Source: Miltoncostaea marina (GTDB lineage Bacteria > Actinomycetota > Thermoleophilia > Miltoncostaeales > Miltoncostaeaceae). From it: a stretch of DNA of 64,000 nucleotides. The stretch spans positions 1,364,001 through 1,428,000 of the forward strand of contig NZ_CP064655.1 of the NCBI RefSeq assembly GCF_018141525.1, given 5' to 3'. Made by a program: the position numbers and the translations under genes. Below the pieces are notes generated by a model, which was given only the letters and a program-made list of their open reading frames with translations, was not told the origin of the DNA and did no database searches. Below, in pieces: positions 31,070 to 39,901 of the stretch (its first letter is position 1; every line of letters begins with the position of its first letter).

Positions 31070-31166
31070 GGCGGCCCGCCCCGGCCGCAAGGCCGGTGCC
31101 GCCGTGTGCAAATCGCCCCGGCCAGGGGCGATTTGCCGCGTGACCCGGCCCGAAAGAGGCCGGGTC
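31070..31166 (+). ncRNA. Three consecutive hairpins, candidate structured RNA or terminator cluster
   Basis: Hairpin 1 has outer arms GGCGGC (31070-31075) and GCCGCC (31098-31103) and an inner stem CCGGCC/GGCCGG (31081-31096) closed by a GCAA tetraloop. Hairpin 2 is a perfect 12-base-pair stem GCAAATCGCCCC (31108-31119) with GGGGCGATTTGC (31125-31136) and a five-base loop. Hairpin 3 is GACCCGGCC (31142-31150) with GGCCGGGTC (31158-31166) and loop CGAAAGA. Spacing between them is only 4-5 bases. Either strand could be transcribed. The GNRA loop and stacked arrangement suggest RNA structure rather than chance palindromes. Confidence 0.45.
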
Positions 31167-31200
31167 CCCGCGTGAGGGGCACGCCGGTCGACAACGTGCC

Positions 31201-31673
31201 CAGCGCGAGCCGGCCCGCCAGGGCCGGATCCCGCCCGCGCTCAGGATCGGCCCCAGCCGAATCCGCACCGCGACCACCCGCCCAGCGCGAGCCGGCCCGC
31301 CAGGGCCGGGTCCCGCCCGCGCTCAGGATCGGCCCCAGCCGACCCGGTCTGTCGACGACCTCATCACGGGATAGGCCGGGTCCCGCCCGCGCACAGGATC
31401 GGCCCGGCCGACCCGGTCCGTCGACGACCTCGTCAAGCGGGGGCCGGGTCCCGCCCGCGCAGTGGATCGGCCCCAGCCGACCCGGTCCGTCGACGACCTC
31501 GTCACAGGACGAGCCGGCCCCCGCCCGCGCAATGGATCGGCCCCCGCCGACCCGGTCCGTCGACGACCCCGTCACGGGATGGCCGCGACCACCCACCCAG
31601 CGCGAGCCGGCCCGCCATCGCGGCGTCACGCCCGCGCAACGGATCGTCCCCGCCGAGCCGGTCCGTCGCCGCG
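31201..31673. repeat. Six-copy ~70-base direct repeat array
   Basis: The core GGATCGGCCCCAGCCGA, preceded by CCCGCCCGCGC and usually followed by CCCGGTCCGTCGACGACC, recurs at 31244, 31326, 31396, 31464, 31534 and 31641. The spacings are 82, 70, 68, 70 and 107. Because the period is not a multiple of three, any reading frame changes phase at each copy, arguing against coding. First, second and last copies also share an upstream block with CAGCGCGAGCCGGCCCGCCA. There is no CRISPR-like conserved repeat/variable spacer pattern. It lies between the 3' ends of two convergent genes. Confidence 0.7.
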
Positions 31674-32528
31674 CTACTCCCTCAAGAGCCGGCTCAGGCG
31701 GCGGTCGCGGTACCTGCGGCCGCCGGTCTGGCAGGCGGGGCAGTAGACGAGCTCGTACTCGGCGAAGCTGACGCGCTCGAGGAGGGTGCCGCAGCGCAGG
31801 CAGGGCTCGCCGTGGTGGCCGTGGACCGCGGTCAGCCGGGCCTCCCGGTTGGGCAGGTCGGTGGTGATGCGCTCGCGGGCGCGCTCGAGCGCCTGGGTCA
31901 GCACGGCGTCGGCGGCGCGGGCGAGCCGGGCGAGCTCGTCGTCGCCGAGGTCGCCGGCCCGGCCGAAGGGCGCGAGGCGGGCGGCCCACATGATGTCCGA
32001 GGCGTAGGCGCGCCCGATGCCGGCCACCCGACGGCCGTCGCGCAGCGCGGTGTGGAGCAGCGCGCCCGGCCCGCCCAGGGCGGCGCGCCAGCCGTCGGCC
32101 CCGAGCCCGATCGGCTCGGGGCCGAGGCGCGCCAGCGGGCGGTGGGCGGCGAGCCCCGCCGCGTCGAGCAGGTGCGCCGACGCGCGCCGGTGGGTGGAGA
32201 GCTCGCGCAGGCGCAGGGTCTCGCCGCCGCCCACGTCGAGGTCGAGCGCCGCCGTGCGGCCCGGCCGGCCGGCGCCCGCCGCCGCCAGCCCCAGCCGCCC
32301 GGCCTGCATCAGGTGGATGACGAGGGCCGGCCCGTCCTCGTGCTCCACGATCAGGATCTTGCCGCGCCGCCGCACGCCGGCGACGCGCCGGCCGACGAGG
32401 GCCTCCAGCGGGGGGTCGGCGGTCTTCAGCGTGGCCGGCTGGTGCACGCGCGCGCCCTCCACGACCCGGCCGGCCAGCGCGGAGGTCAGCCCCTCGGCGA
32501 GCGCCTGCAGCTCGGGCAGCTCAGGCAC
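31674..32528 (-). CDS. Fpg/Nei family DNA glycosylase
   Basis: A 284-residue bifunctional glycosylase/AP lyase that removes oxidised bases. After the GTG start, PELPELQ provides the catalytic N-terminal Pro and Glu. HLMQAGRL is the conserved mid-strand, GIGRAYASDIMWAARLAPF is the helix-two-turn-helix and the C-terminal zinc finger is CLRCG with YCPACQTGGR. The PELPELQ N-terminus and the finger fit Fpg-like proteins; the N-terminal ELQ rather than EVE is a divergent actinobacterial form. Substrate preference between 8-oxoG and oxidised pyrimidines cannot be told. Upstream is the divergent deoC transcription unit. Confidence 0.88.
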   Translation of the reverse strand: MPELPELQALAEGLTSALAGRVVEGARVHQPATLKTADPPLEALVGRRVAGVRRRGKILIVEHEDGPALVIHLMQAGRLGLAAAGAGRPGRTAALDLDVGGGETLRLRELSTHRRASAHLLDAAGLAAHRPLARLGPEPIGLGADGWRAALGGPGALLHTALRDGRRVAGIGRAYASDIMWAARLAPFGRAGDLGDDELARLARAADAVLTQALERARERITTDLPNREARLTAVHGHHGEPCLRCGTLLERVSFAEYELVYCPACQTGGRRYRDRRLSRLLRE

Positions 32529-32550
32529 GGGGGGCCACCGGGGGCGTCGC

Positions 32551-32563
32551 TATACTCGGCCCA
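32551..32563 (+). promoter_or_regulatory. Near-consensus -10 element of the deoC leader ORF
   Basis: TATACT at 32551-32556 is the best -10 match in the window and ends seven bases before ATG 32564. That ATG starts a 10-codon ORF, not deoC, so the transcript would be leaderless for the short ORF. Confidence 0.6.
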
Positions 32564-32596
32564 ATGAGCAGGACGCCACGTCCCGCGCGCTCCTGA
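32564..32596 (+). CDS. 10-codon leaderless upstream ORF of deoC
   Basis: ATG 32564 through TGA 32594-32596 encodes MSRTPRPARS. It sits exactly at the predicted transcript start and its stop overlaps the deoC ATG (TGATG), with no other ribosome binding site for deoC. This predicts that ribosomes translate the short ORF and re-initiate at deoC. The peptide is basic and has no His, Trp or Phe codons, so classical amino-acid attenuation for the downstream his/trp genes is not indicated. Confidence 0.5.
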   Translation: MSRTPRPARS

Positions 32597-33294
32597 TGCG
32601 GGCCGAGGACCTCACCAAGACGCTCGATCACACGTTGCTCGCGCCGGATGTCACGGCCGAGGACGTGGAACGGGCGTGCGACCAGGCGCGCGAGCACCAC
32701 TTCGCGGCGCTGTGCTCGCACCCCCGGTTCGTGCCGCTGATGGCCGACCTGCTGCGCGGGTGCGACGTCAAGACGTGCGCGGTGATCGACTTCCCCGGCG
32801 GCGCGTCGAGCACCGCCGACCGCGCCCAGGAGGCCGACATCGCGGTCGCCGAGGGCGCCGACGAGCTCGACGTGGTCATGGACTACCGGACCATGCTGAC
32901 GGGTGACTTCCGTGCGGTGCGCGACGACCTCGTGCGGGTGATGCGGGCGGTGCGCGGCCGGGCGGCCAACAACGCGCGCGGCGACGTGCTGGTGAAGATC
33001 ATCATCGAGGCGCCGCTGCTCAACGACAAGGTGAAGCGCCTGGCCTGCAAGATCGTCGACGACGTGGGCGCGGACTTCGCGAAGACGTGCACCGGGGTCG
33101 GCACGCAGGCGACCGTGCACGACGTGGAGCTGATGCGCGACGCGCTGCCCGAGCGGGTGGGCGTCAAGGCGTCCGGCGGCGTGCGCACGCTCGAGGCGGT
33201 CCAGGCCATGATCGGCGCCGGCGCCTCGCGCGTCGGCACCTCGTCGGCCGTCGAGGTGATGGCCGAGCTCGCCGCCCTCAACGGGGACGGCTGA
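32596..33294 (+). CDS. deoC: Deoxyribose-phosphate aldolase
   Basis: A 232-residue class I aldolase that cleaves deoxyribose-5-phosphate to glyceraldehyde-3-phosphate and acetaldehyde. The Schiff-base lysine is in [12 protein letters not shown]; the second lysine lies in VLVKIIIEA, and DHTLL near the start and FAKTCTG are conserved. ATG 32596 overlaps the upstream ORF stop and begins directly at [14 protein letters not shown]. hisIE begins two bases after its stop. Placement upstream of hisIE-trpE suggests cotranscription rather than pathway linkage. Confidence 0.95.
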   Translation: MRAEDLTKTLDHTLLAPDVTAEDVERACDQAREHHFAALCSHPRFVPLMADLLRGCDVKTCAVIDFPGGASSTADRAQEADIAVAEGADELDVVMDYRTMLTGDFRAVRDDLVRVMRAVRGRAANNARGDVLVKIIIEAPLLNDKVKRLACKIVDDVGADFAKTCTGVGTQATVHDVELMRDALPERVGVKASGGVRTLEAVQAMIGAGASRVGTSSAVEVMAELAALNGDG

Positions 33295-33295
33295 G

Positions 33296-33943
33296 GTGGG
33301 CGCGCCGGCCGACGCGGCCGGGCTCCTCGAGCGGGTGCGCTTCGGCGAGGACGGGCTCGTGCCCGCGATCGTGCAGGACGCGACCGACGGGCGGGTGCTG
33401 ACGCTCGCCTGGATGAACCGCGAGTCGCTCGCGCGCACCCTCGAGCGCCGCGAGACGTGGTTCTGGAGCCGCTCGCGGCAGGAGCTGTGGCACAAGGGCG
33501 CGACGAGCGGCAACACGCAGGCCGTGCGCTCGGTGGCGCTCGACTGCGACGGCGACGCGATCGTCGTGCGCGTCGACCAGACGGGCGTCGCCTGCCACAC
33601 CGGCGAGCCGACCTGCTTCCACGTGCCGCTCGACGACGCGCCGGGCGACGAGCCGTTCGCGGCGGTCGCCGACCTCGAGCGGACGGTGGCCGAGCGCGCC
33701 GCCGCCGCCGACCCGGGCGCCTCGTACACCGCGCGGCTGCTCGCCAAGGGCATCGACACCGTCTGCAAGAAGGTGGGCGAGGAGGCCACGGAGGTCGTGA
33801 TCGCGGCGAAGGGCCGCGAGCGCGGGCAGGTGGTCTACGAGAGCGCCGACCTGCTCTACCACCTGGCCGTGCTGTGGAGCGCCGCGGGCGTGCGGTTCGA
33901 GGAGGTCGCCGCCGAGCTCGCCTCGCGCCGGAGGCCGGGGTGA
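33296..33943 (+). CDS. hisIE: Fused phosphoribosyl-AMP cyclohydrolase / phosphoribosyl-ATP pyrophosphatase
   Basis: A 215-residue bifunctional enzyme for steps two and three of histidine synthesis. HisI occupies about 10-115 with [29 protein letters not shown] and the metal-binding [14 protein letters not shown] and [11 protein letters not shown]. HisE occupies about 120-215 with [20 protein letters not shown] and [11 protein letters not shown]. Fusion of the two is common, though many actinobacteria keep them apart. GTG 33296 is two bases after deoC. The stop overlaps the trpE GTG. Confidence 0.95.
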   Translation: MGAPADAAGLLERVRFGEDGLVPAIVQDATDGRVLTLAWMNRESLARTLERRETWFWSRSRQELWHKGATSGNTQAVRSVALDCDGDAIVVRVDQTGVACHTGEPTCFHVPLDDAPGDEPFAAVADLERTVAERAAAADPGASYTARLLAKGIDTVCKKVGEEATEVVIAAKGRERGQVVYESADLLYHLAVLWSAAGVRFEEVAAELASRRRPG

Positions 33944-35466
33944 CGCGGCTGCGGCTCGAGGTCCCGCCGCGCCGCGGCTCGAGCCTGGAGGTCACGCCGG
34001 GCATCGAGGCCGTCCGCGCGATGGCGGGCGCCCACGGCCAGGCGCCGCTCGTGCACACCTACATCGCCGACTGCGAGACGCCGGTCAGCGCCTACCTCAA
34101 GCTGCGCGACGGCGGCCCCGCCTTCCTGTTGGAGTCCGTCGAGCACGGCCGGCTCGGCCGCTACTCGATGATCGGCGTCCGTCCCCAGGCCGTCGTGCGC
34201 GGCGCCGGCGGCCGGCTGACCGTGACCGACGAGGCCGGCACGCGCGAGCTGGACGCGGCCGACCCCTTCGGCGCGGTCGAGGACGTCGTGCGCGGGGTCG
34301 GCATGGCGCCGCCGCCGGAGCCGCTCGCCTTCTGGGGCGGCGCGGTCGGCTTCTTCGGCTACGACCTCGTGCGCACCGTCGAGCGCCTGCCCGACGTGCC
34401 CGCCGACGACCTCGGCGTGCCGGACCTCACGGCCATGATCACCGGCCCGGTCGTCGTGTTCGACCACCTGCGCCGCTCGCTGTCGATCGTCGCGCCCTGC
34501 CCGATCGAGCCCGACGGCGACGTCGAGGCCGCCTACTGGCGCACCGTCGCCACGGTCGCCGAGCTCAAGGGGCGCCTTTCGGGCCCGCTGCCGCGGCCGG
34601 CCGACCGCGAGGGGGAGCCGGTGCTCGGGCCGGTGGCGAGCAACCTCAGCCGCGAGCGGTTCGAGGCCGGCGTGGAGCGGGCGCGCGAGTACATCTACGC
34701 CGGCGACGCCTTCCAGATCGTCCCCTCCCAGCGCTTCTCGGCACCGATGACCCTCGACCCGTTCGCGGTCTACCGGGGGCTCCGCACGGTCAACCCCTCG
34801 CCGTACATGTTCTTCCTCGAGACCGGCGAGGTGACCCTGGTCGGCTCGTCGCCGGAGATGCTCGTGAAGGTGGCCGGCGGCCACGTCGAGATGCACCCGA
34901 TCGCCGGAAGCAGGCCGCGCGGGGCCACGGAGGAGGAGGACGAGGCGCTCGCCGAGGAGTTGCTGGCCGACCCGAAGGAGCGCGCGGAGCACGTCATGCT
35001 GGTCGACCTCGGCCGCAACGACCTCGGCCGCGTGTCGGAGATCGGCACGGTGCAGGTGACCGACCTGATGGACGTCCGCCGCTACAGCCACGTGATGCAC
35101 ATCGAGAGCTCGGTGACCGGGCGGCTCGCCGCCGGGCGGCGCGCCTCCGACGCCCTGCGGGCGACCTTCCCCGCCGGCACGCTGTCGGGTGCCCCGAAGG
35201 TGCGGGCGATGGAGATCATCGACGAGCTCGAGCCGACCAAGCGCGGCCCCTACGGCGGCGCGGTGGGCTGGCTCGGCTGGGACGGCGACATGGACACCTG
35301 CATCACCATCCGGACGATCGTCTGCAAGGACGGCATGGCCCACGTGCAGGCGGGCGCCGGCATCGTGGCCGACTCGGTGCCGGCCACCGAGTACGAGGAG
35401 ACCCAGAACAAGGCGGCCGCGCTCTTCCGGGCGATCGAGGTGGCCGCGGGTCAGGCGGACTGGTAG
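33940..35466 (+). CDS. trpE: Anthranilate synthase component I
   Basis: A 508-residue chorismate-using synthase that releases anthranilate using ammonia from TrpG. The N-terminal regulatory region contains [17 protein letters not shown] (LLES is the Trp-feedback element). The catalytic half contains [63 protein letters not shown] and the C-terminal [15 protein letters not shown] 33940 overlaps the hisIE stop. trpG follows after eight bases. Confidence 0.96.
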   Translation: MTRLRLEVPPRRGSSLEVTPGIEAVRAMAGAHGQAPLVHTYIADCETPVSAYLKLRDGGPAFLLESVEHGRLGRYSMIGVRPQAVVRGAGGRLTVTDEAGTRELDAADPFGAVEDVVRGVGMAPPPEPLAFWGGAVGFFGYDLVRTVERLPDVPADDLGVPDLTAMITGPVVVFDHLRRSLSIVAPCPIEPDGDVEAAYWRTVATVAELKGRLSGPLPRPADREGEPVLGPVASNLSRERFEAGVERAREYIYAGDAFQIVPSQRFSAPMTLDPFAVYRGLRTVNPSPYMFFLETGEVTLVGSSPEMLVKVAGGHVEMHPIAGSRPRGATEEEDEALAEELLADPKERAEHVMLVDLGRNDLGRVSEIGTVQVTDLMDVRRYSHVMHIESSVTGRLAAGRRASDALRATFPAGTLSGAPKVRAMEIIDELEPTKRGPYGGAVGWLGWDGDMDTCITIRTIVCKDGMAHVQAGAGIVADSVPATEYEETQNKAAALFRAIEVAAGQADW

Positions 35467-35474
35467 GCGGAACC

Positions 35475-36044
<570 letters not shown>

Positions 36045-36047
<3 letters not shown>

Positions 36048-36056
36048 ATTGCCGCC
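36045..36056 (+). promoter_or_regulatory. Internal leaderless-type promoter before trpD
   Basis: TAGATT at 36045-36050 overlaps the trpG stop and ends six bases before the trpD GTG. It could provide trpD-trpC expression independent of the deoC promoter. Confidence 0.4.
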
Positions 36057-37091
36057 GTGCCCAGCCCCGTGATCTCCCGTGCCATCGACCGGATGCTCGA
36101 CGGCGAGGACCTCGGCCGCGAGGGCGCGTCGGAGGCGCTCGACGCCATCCTGTCCGGCGAGGCCGGCGACGCGCAGACCGCGGCGTTCCTGATCGCCCTG
36201 CGGGCGAAGGGGGAGACCGCCGAGGAGCTCGCCGGCCTGGCGGCCACCGTCCGGGCCCGGGCCGAGCGGGTGGCGCCGCCGTCCGGCGCGTTCATCGACA
36301 CCTGCGGCACCGGCGGCGGGCGGCCGACCTTCAACATCTCGACCACCTCGACCTTCGTCGTCGCCGGGGCCGGCGTGGCGGTGGCCAAGCACGGCAATCG
36401 CTCGGCCACCTCGAAGTGCGGCAGCGCCGACGTGCTGGAGGCGCTCGGCGCGCGCATCGACCTGGGCCCGGACGAGGTCGCCCGCTGCCTGGACGAGACC
36501 GGCCTCGGGTTCATGTTCGCGCCGTCGCACCACCCGGCCTTCCGGCACATCGTGCCGGTGCGGCGGGCGCTCGGCGTGCGGACCATCTTCAACCTGCTCG
36601 GCCCGCTCACCAACCCGGCGGGCGCGCCGCGCCAGCTGCTCGGCGTGAGCGACGCCGCCTACCTCGAGCGGATGGGCCAGGCCCTCGCCGTGCTGGGCTG
36701 CGAGCGCGCCCTGCTGGTGCGCGGGCGCGACGGCATGGACGAGGTCAGCTCCGCGGCGGTCACCGACGTGGTGGCGGTCGACGACGGCGAGGTGCGCCGC
36801 TCGACGATCGACCCGGCCGCCCTCGGCGTGACGGCCCCCGCGGACGGCGAGCTGGCCGGCGGCGACCCCGCCCACAACGCCGAGGTGCTGCGCGGGGTGC
36901 TCGGCGGGCGGCGCGGGCCCGCGCGCGACGTGGTGGTGCTGAACGCCGCCGCCGCGATCTGGCTGGCCGGCGTCGCCGACGGCCTGGAGCCCGCCATGGC
37001 GCTGGCCGAGGCGAGCATCGACGAGGGGGCGGCCCGCGACCGCCTGGACGCGTTCGTCGCCGCCACGCGGCGGCTGGGCGCGGCCGCGTAG
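36057..37091 (+). CDS. trpD: Anthranilate phosphoribosyltransferase
   Basis: A 344-residue enzyme that joins anthranilate to PRPP. The glycine-rich PRPP site DTCGTGGG is near residue 81, NISTTSTFV and KHGNRSATSKCGSADVLEALG follow, and NLLGPLTNPA is the anthranilate-binding region. Length matches the family. The GTG start follows a -10 box. trpC begins 13 bases after the stop. Confidence 0.96.
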   Translation: MPSPVISRAIDRMLDGEDLGREGASEALDAILSGEAGDAQTAAFLIALRAKGETAEELAGLAATVRARAERVAPPSGAFIDTCGTGGGRPTFNISTTSTFVVAGAGVAVAKHGNRSATSKCGSADVLEALGARIDLGPDEVARCLDETGLGFMFAPSHHPAFRHIVPVRRALGVRTIFNLLGPLTNPAGAPRQLLGVSDAAYLERMGQALAVLGCERALLVRGRDGMDEVSSAAVTDVVAVDDGEVRRSTIDPAALGVTAPADGELAGGDPAHNAEVLRGVLGGRRGPARDVVVLNAAAAIWLAGVADGLEPAMALAEASIDEGAARDRLDAFVAATRRLGAAA

Positions 37092-37104
37092 GGTTCGGAG
37101 CGCA

Positions 37105-37881
37105 ATGCCGACCTTCCTCGAGACCGTCGTGGAGCGGACGCAGGCGGACCTGGCGACGCGCAAGCGCGAGCGCCCCGCCGAGGCGCTGCGCGAGCAGCTC
37201 GGGCCCGCCCGCCGCGGACGCCCCTTCTCCGAGGCGCTCATCGCGGAGGGCATCTCGCTGATCGCCGAGATGAAGCGCTCGAGCCCCTCCCGCGGGCCGA
37301 TCCGGCCCGAGGCCAGCGTGACCGACGTGGTGTCGGCATACCAGCGCGCCGGCGCCCGGGCGGTCTCGGTGCTGACCGAGCCCAACTGGTTCGGCGGCAG
37401 CCTCGACGACCTCGCCGAGGCCCGCGGCGCCTGCGAGCTGCCGCTGCTGCGCAAGGACTTCGTCGTCGACGAGTATCAGCTGCTGGAGGCGCGGGTCGCC
37501 GGCGCCGACGCCGTGCTGCTGATCGTGGCCGCGCTCGACGCCGAGCGCCTGGCCGCGCTGATCGCCGGGGCCTCCGAGCTCGGCATGGACAGCCTGGTGG
37601 AGGTGCACGACGAACGCGAGGTGGCGACGGCGGTCGAGGCGGGCGCCGAGGTGATCGGCATCAACAACCGCGACCTGCACTCGCTGGAGGTCGACCTCGA
37701 CACCTCGTTCCGCCTGCTGGCCGACGTGCCGGCCGGGACGGTGGTGGTGGCCGAGTCGGGGATCAGCGCCACCGAGGACGTGGAGCGCCTCGAGCGGGCC
37801 GGCGTGGACGCCATCCTGGTCGGCGAGGCGCTCATGCTCGCCGACGACCCCGTGCGCGCCGTCCGCGAGCTGCTGGGGTAG
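37105..37881 (+). CDS. trpC: Indole-3-glycerol phosphate synthase
   Basis: A 258-residue TIM-barrel enzyme that closes the indole ring. IAEMKRSSPSRG carries the catalytic Lys, LLRKDFVVDEYQ the second Lys/Glu pair, and GINNRDLHSLEVD, VAESGIS and VDAILVGEALM complete the barrel. It is the last trp gene here; trpF, trpB and trpA are absent from the window. TAGGGT ten bases before the ATG overlaps the trpD stop. Confidence 0.96.
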   Translation: MPTFLETVVERTQADLATRKRERPAEALREQLGPARRGRPFSEALIAEGISLIAEMKRSSPSRGPIRPEASVTDVVSAYQRAGARAVSVLTEPNWFGGSLDDLAEARGACELPLLRKDFVVDEYQLLEARVAGADAVLLIVAALDAERLAALIAGASELGMDSLVEVHDEREVATAVEAGAEVIGINNRDLHSLEVDLDTSFRLLADVPAGTVVVAESGISATEDVERLERAGVDAILVGEALMLADDPVRAVRELLG

Positions 37882-37927
37882 CCGGCGCGCGCTCAAGGCG
37901 GCCCCCGAGGCGGCCGATGGGCGCGGT

Positions 37928-38644
37928 GTGACGATCGAGGCGGCATCCGGGCTGGCGGGCACCCTCGCCCGCATCCGGCAGATCACCGGCGCCGCCGTGC
38001 CCGCGAGCGGTGGCGCGCCGCCGTCGCCGGCGCCCGCCGCCGGCGGCTTCGCCGCGGCGCTCTCGGGCGCGCAGGCGGCCGCCTCGGGGGGCGTCCCCGG
38101 GGTCGGCGCCGATTGGCGCACGAGGTCGACGCCAATTGGCGCGACCCCCGCCGGCGCGACCGCCCCGGCCGGGACGATCGCCGCGGCCACCGCCCCGGGG
38201 GCGTCCGGCGTGACCGGCGCCCAGCTGGACGCCTGGATGGCGCGCAAGAACCCCGGCGCGCCGCTGGTGGGCCTGGGCGAGGTCTTCGTGCGCGAGGGCG
38301 AGCGCAACGGCATCGACCCGCGGGCGCTCGTGGCGATCGCCCGGGCGGAGAGCTCGCTGGGCGCCGACCCGGGCGCGCGGGCGCGCAACAACGCCTTCGG
38401 CTGGGGCCCCCACCAGGCGTTCGCGAGCTGGGAGCAGAACATCGCGACCGTGGCCCGCGGGCTGCGCCGCGGCTACCTCGACGACGGCCTCGTCACCCTG
38501 CAGCAGATCCAGTCGCGCTACGCGCCGGTGGGCGCGGGCAACGACCCCACGAACCTCAACTCCAACTGGCTGCGCAACACGACGCTCCTGTACGCCGAGC
38601 TGGGCGGCGACCCGGCCGGGTCGGTCGCGCTGGACCGTCGCTAG
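37928..38644 (+). CDS. Lysozyme-like/glucosaminidase-type cell-wall protein
   Basis: A 238-residue protein whose last ~130 residues resemble peptidoglycan-cleaving lysozyme-like domains. LVAIARAESSLGADPGARARNNAFGWG carries the likely catalytic Glu and the Asn-Asn-Ala-Phe-Gly-Trp-Gly stretch seen in glucosaminidase folds; TLLYAELGGD ends the domain. The N-terminal 90 residues are Ala/Gly/Pro-rich with a short helix (LAGTLARIRQIT) of the kind found in flagellum- or sporulation-linked transglycosylases. No classical signal peptide is seen, so export route is unclear. I write the long motif only in part: key residues lie at about 137-160. Confidence 0.6.
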   Translation: MTIEAASGLAGTLARIRQITGAAVPASGGAPPSPAPAAGGFAAALSGAQAAASGGVPGVGADWRTRSTPIGATPAGATAPAGTIAAATAPGASGVTGAQLDAWMARKNPGAPLVGLGEVFVREGERNGIDPRALVAIARAESSLGADPGARARNNAFGWGPHQAFASWEQNIATVARGLRRGYLDDGLVTLQQIQSRYAPVGAGNDPTNLNSNWLRNTTLLYAELGGDPAGSVALDRR

Positions 38645-38678
38645 CGGGAGGGGCCGGGCCGCCCGGGTAGAAGACGTC

Positions 38679-39260
38679 GTGGTGCGCCGTCGCCGTCGAT
38701 ACGAGGTCGTGGTCGTCGGTGTCTCCGGGCAGGCCGCGTCCCAGCGCAGCGTGATCTCGGAGCACCGCTCCGAGTCGGACGCCCGCGAGAGCGCGGAGCT
38801 CGAGCGCGCGCGGCTCGAGGTGATCTACGGCGAGGGCGCCGACGCGTGGCGCATCCAGGTGCTGCACGACGGCAAGCTCGTCGCGGAGGAGCGCCCGGCG
38901 GGGCGGCCCGACGCCGGCGCGGTCGCCGGGGAGCCGCCCGTGCCGACGCCGCTCGACGCGCCCCCGCGGGGCGAGGACGATCCGGCGGACGCCGACGCCG
39001 ACGCCGACGCTGACCCGTCGGCCGAGGCCGATCCGGCCGCGCCGGCCGAGCCCGGGGCGCCGGAGCCGCCCGGGGCCCCCGTCGCGGGCGGGGCCGCCCC
39101 CCGTCGCGAGCGGTGGCCGGACCTGGACGCGGAGCTCAGCGGCCCCGTGCCGGAGTGGGTCATCGAGCGGGTGGAGGCGTCCATCGCCCGGCGCGCCGAG
39201 CGCGAGCGCGGCCGCGCGCGCGACGACGACCCGGCCGACGCCCCCGGCGAGGGTCGCTAG
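38679..39260 (+). CDS. Hypothetical protein with acidic, proline-rich middle
   Basis: A 193-residue soluble protein of unknown family. The first ~75 residues are a folded alpha/beta module (RYEVVVVGVSGQ; WRIQVLHDGKLVAEERP). Then comes a disordered Ala/Asp/Pro region that includes an (Ala-Asp)5 run encoded by tandem gac-gcc repeats at 38990-39015, and a C-terminal helix (PEWVIERVEASIARRAERER). Start GTG 38679 or GTG 38682. Repeat-driven length variation between strains is likely. Confidence 0.6.
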   Translation: MVRRRRRYEVVVVGVSGQAASQRSVISEHRSESDARESAELERARLEVIYGEGADAWRIQVLHDGKLVAEERPAGRPDAGAVAGEPPVPTPLDAPPRGEDDPADADADADADPSAEADPAAPAEPGAPEPPGAPVAGGAAPRRERWPDLDAELSGPVPEWVIERVEASIARRAERERGRARDDDPADAPGEGR

Positions 39261-39265
39261 ACCGC

Positions 39266-39277
39266 TACGCTGCGGGG
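39266..39277 (+). promoter_or_regulatory. Leaderless-type -10 element of the TlpA-like gene
   Basis: TACGCT at 39266-39271 ends six bases before GTG 39278. Confidence 0.45.
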
Positions 39278-39901
39278 GTGGAGCACGACGAGCAGGAGGC
39301 GCCGCCCGAGGGGGGCGGCTGGGACCGGCGGCGGGCGATCGGCGCCGCCGTGGGCGGCGTGGTCGTGCTCGCCGTCATCGCGCTGCTGGTGATCGGGCTG
39401 GTCAACCGCGACATCGGCACCTCGATCCAGGACGCCCTCGACGAGGGCGAGCGCCCCGAGGCGCCGGGCCTCACCCTGCCGGTGCTCATCGCGGGCGACG
39501 GCGTGGGCCCGGTGGGGTCGGAGGTCTCGCTGGAGGACCTGCGCGGACGGACGGTCGTCCTCAACTTCTGGGCCTCGTGGTGCGAGCCGTGCAAGGCCGA
39601 GGCGCCGGTGCTCGAGCGCATCGCGTCGCGCTACCGCCCGGCCGAGGAGGTCCTGGTGCTCGGCGTGGACGTGCAGGACGTGCGCGAGAAGGCGCTCGGC
39701 TTCGCGCGGGACAACGGCCTCACCTACCCGTCGCTGCGCGACGGCGAGGACGACGCCCGCAAGGCCTTCCAGGTGCCCGCCCTGCCGGAGACGTTCGTGA
39801 TCGACCCGCAGGGCCGGATCGCGCTCAAGGTGTCCGGGCCGGTGCTGGACGAGGCCCAGATCACCAACGCCGTCGGCCAGCTCCAGGCCGCCGCCCGGTG
39901 A
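39278..39901 (+). CDS. Membrane-anchored TlpA/ResA-like thioredoxin
   Basis: A 207-residue protein with one N-terminal transmembrane helix (VVLAVIALLVIGLV, about 28-45) and an extracytoplasmic thioredoxin fold. The redox motif is WCEPC near residue 102, followed by VLGVDVQD and the cis-Pro strand LPETFVIDP. ResA-type proteins reduce apocytochrome c heme-binding cysteines. The next gene is ccmH-like, overlapping by four bases, which strongly supports a cytochrome c maturation role. Confidence 0.9.
   Translation: MEHDEQEAPPEGGGWDRRRAIGAAVGGVVVLAVIALLVIGLVNRDIGTSIQDALDEGERPEAPGLTLPVLIAGDGVGPVGSEVSLEDLRGRTVVLNFWASWCEPCKAEAPVLERIASRYRPAEEVLVLGVDVQDVREKALGFARDNGLTYPSLRDGEDDARKAFQVPALPETFVIDPQGRIALKVSGPVLDEAQITNAVGQLQAAAR

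Noticed and set aside
31201-31673. CRISPR array
   Set aside because: The units are ~70 bases with diverged copies and no constant short repeat alternating with unique spacers; no cas genes are present.
30733-31989. Minus-strand frames through the repeat array that look like a repetitive protein (STDRVGWGRS-like units)
   Set aside because: Repeat spacing (68-107 bases) is not a multiple of three, so each copy is read in a new phase, and the frame also runs into mutM-type coding sequence out of frame.
38095-38150. GCCGATTGGC and GCCAATTGGC dyads as an operator or recombination site
   Set aside because: They lie inside the linker-coding part of the lysozyme-like gene and are explained by the repeated coding of similar residues; no gene start is near.
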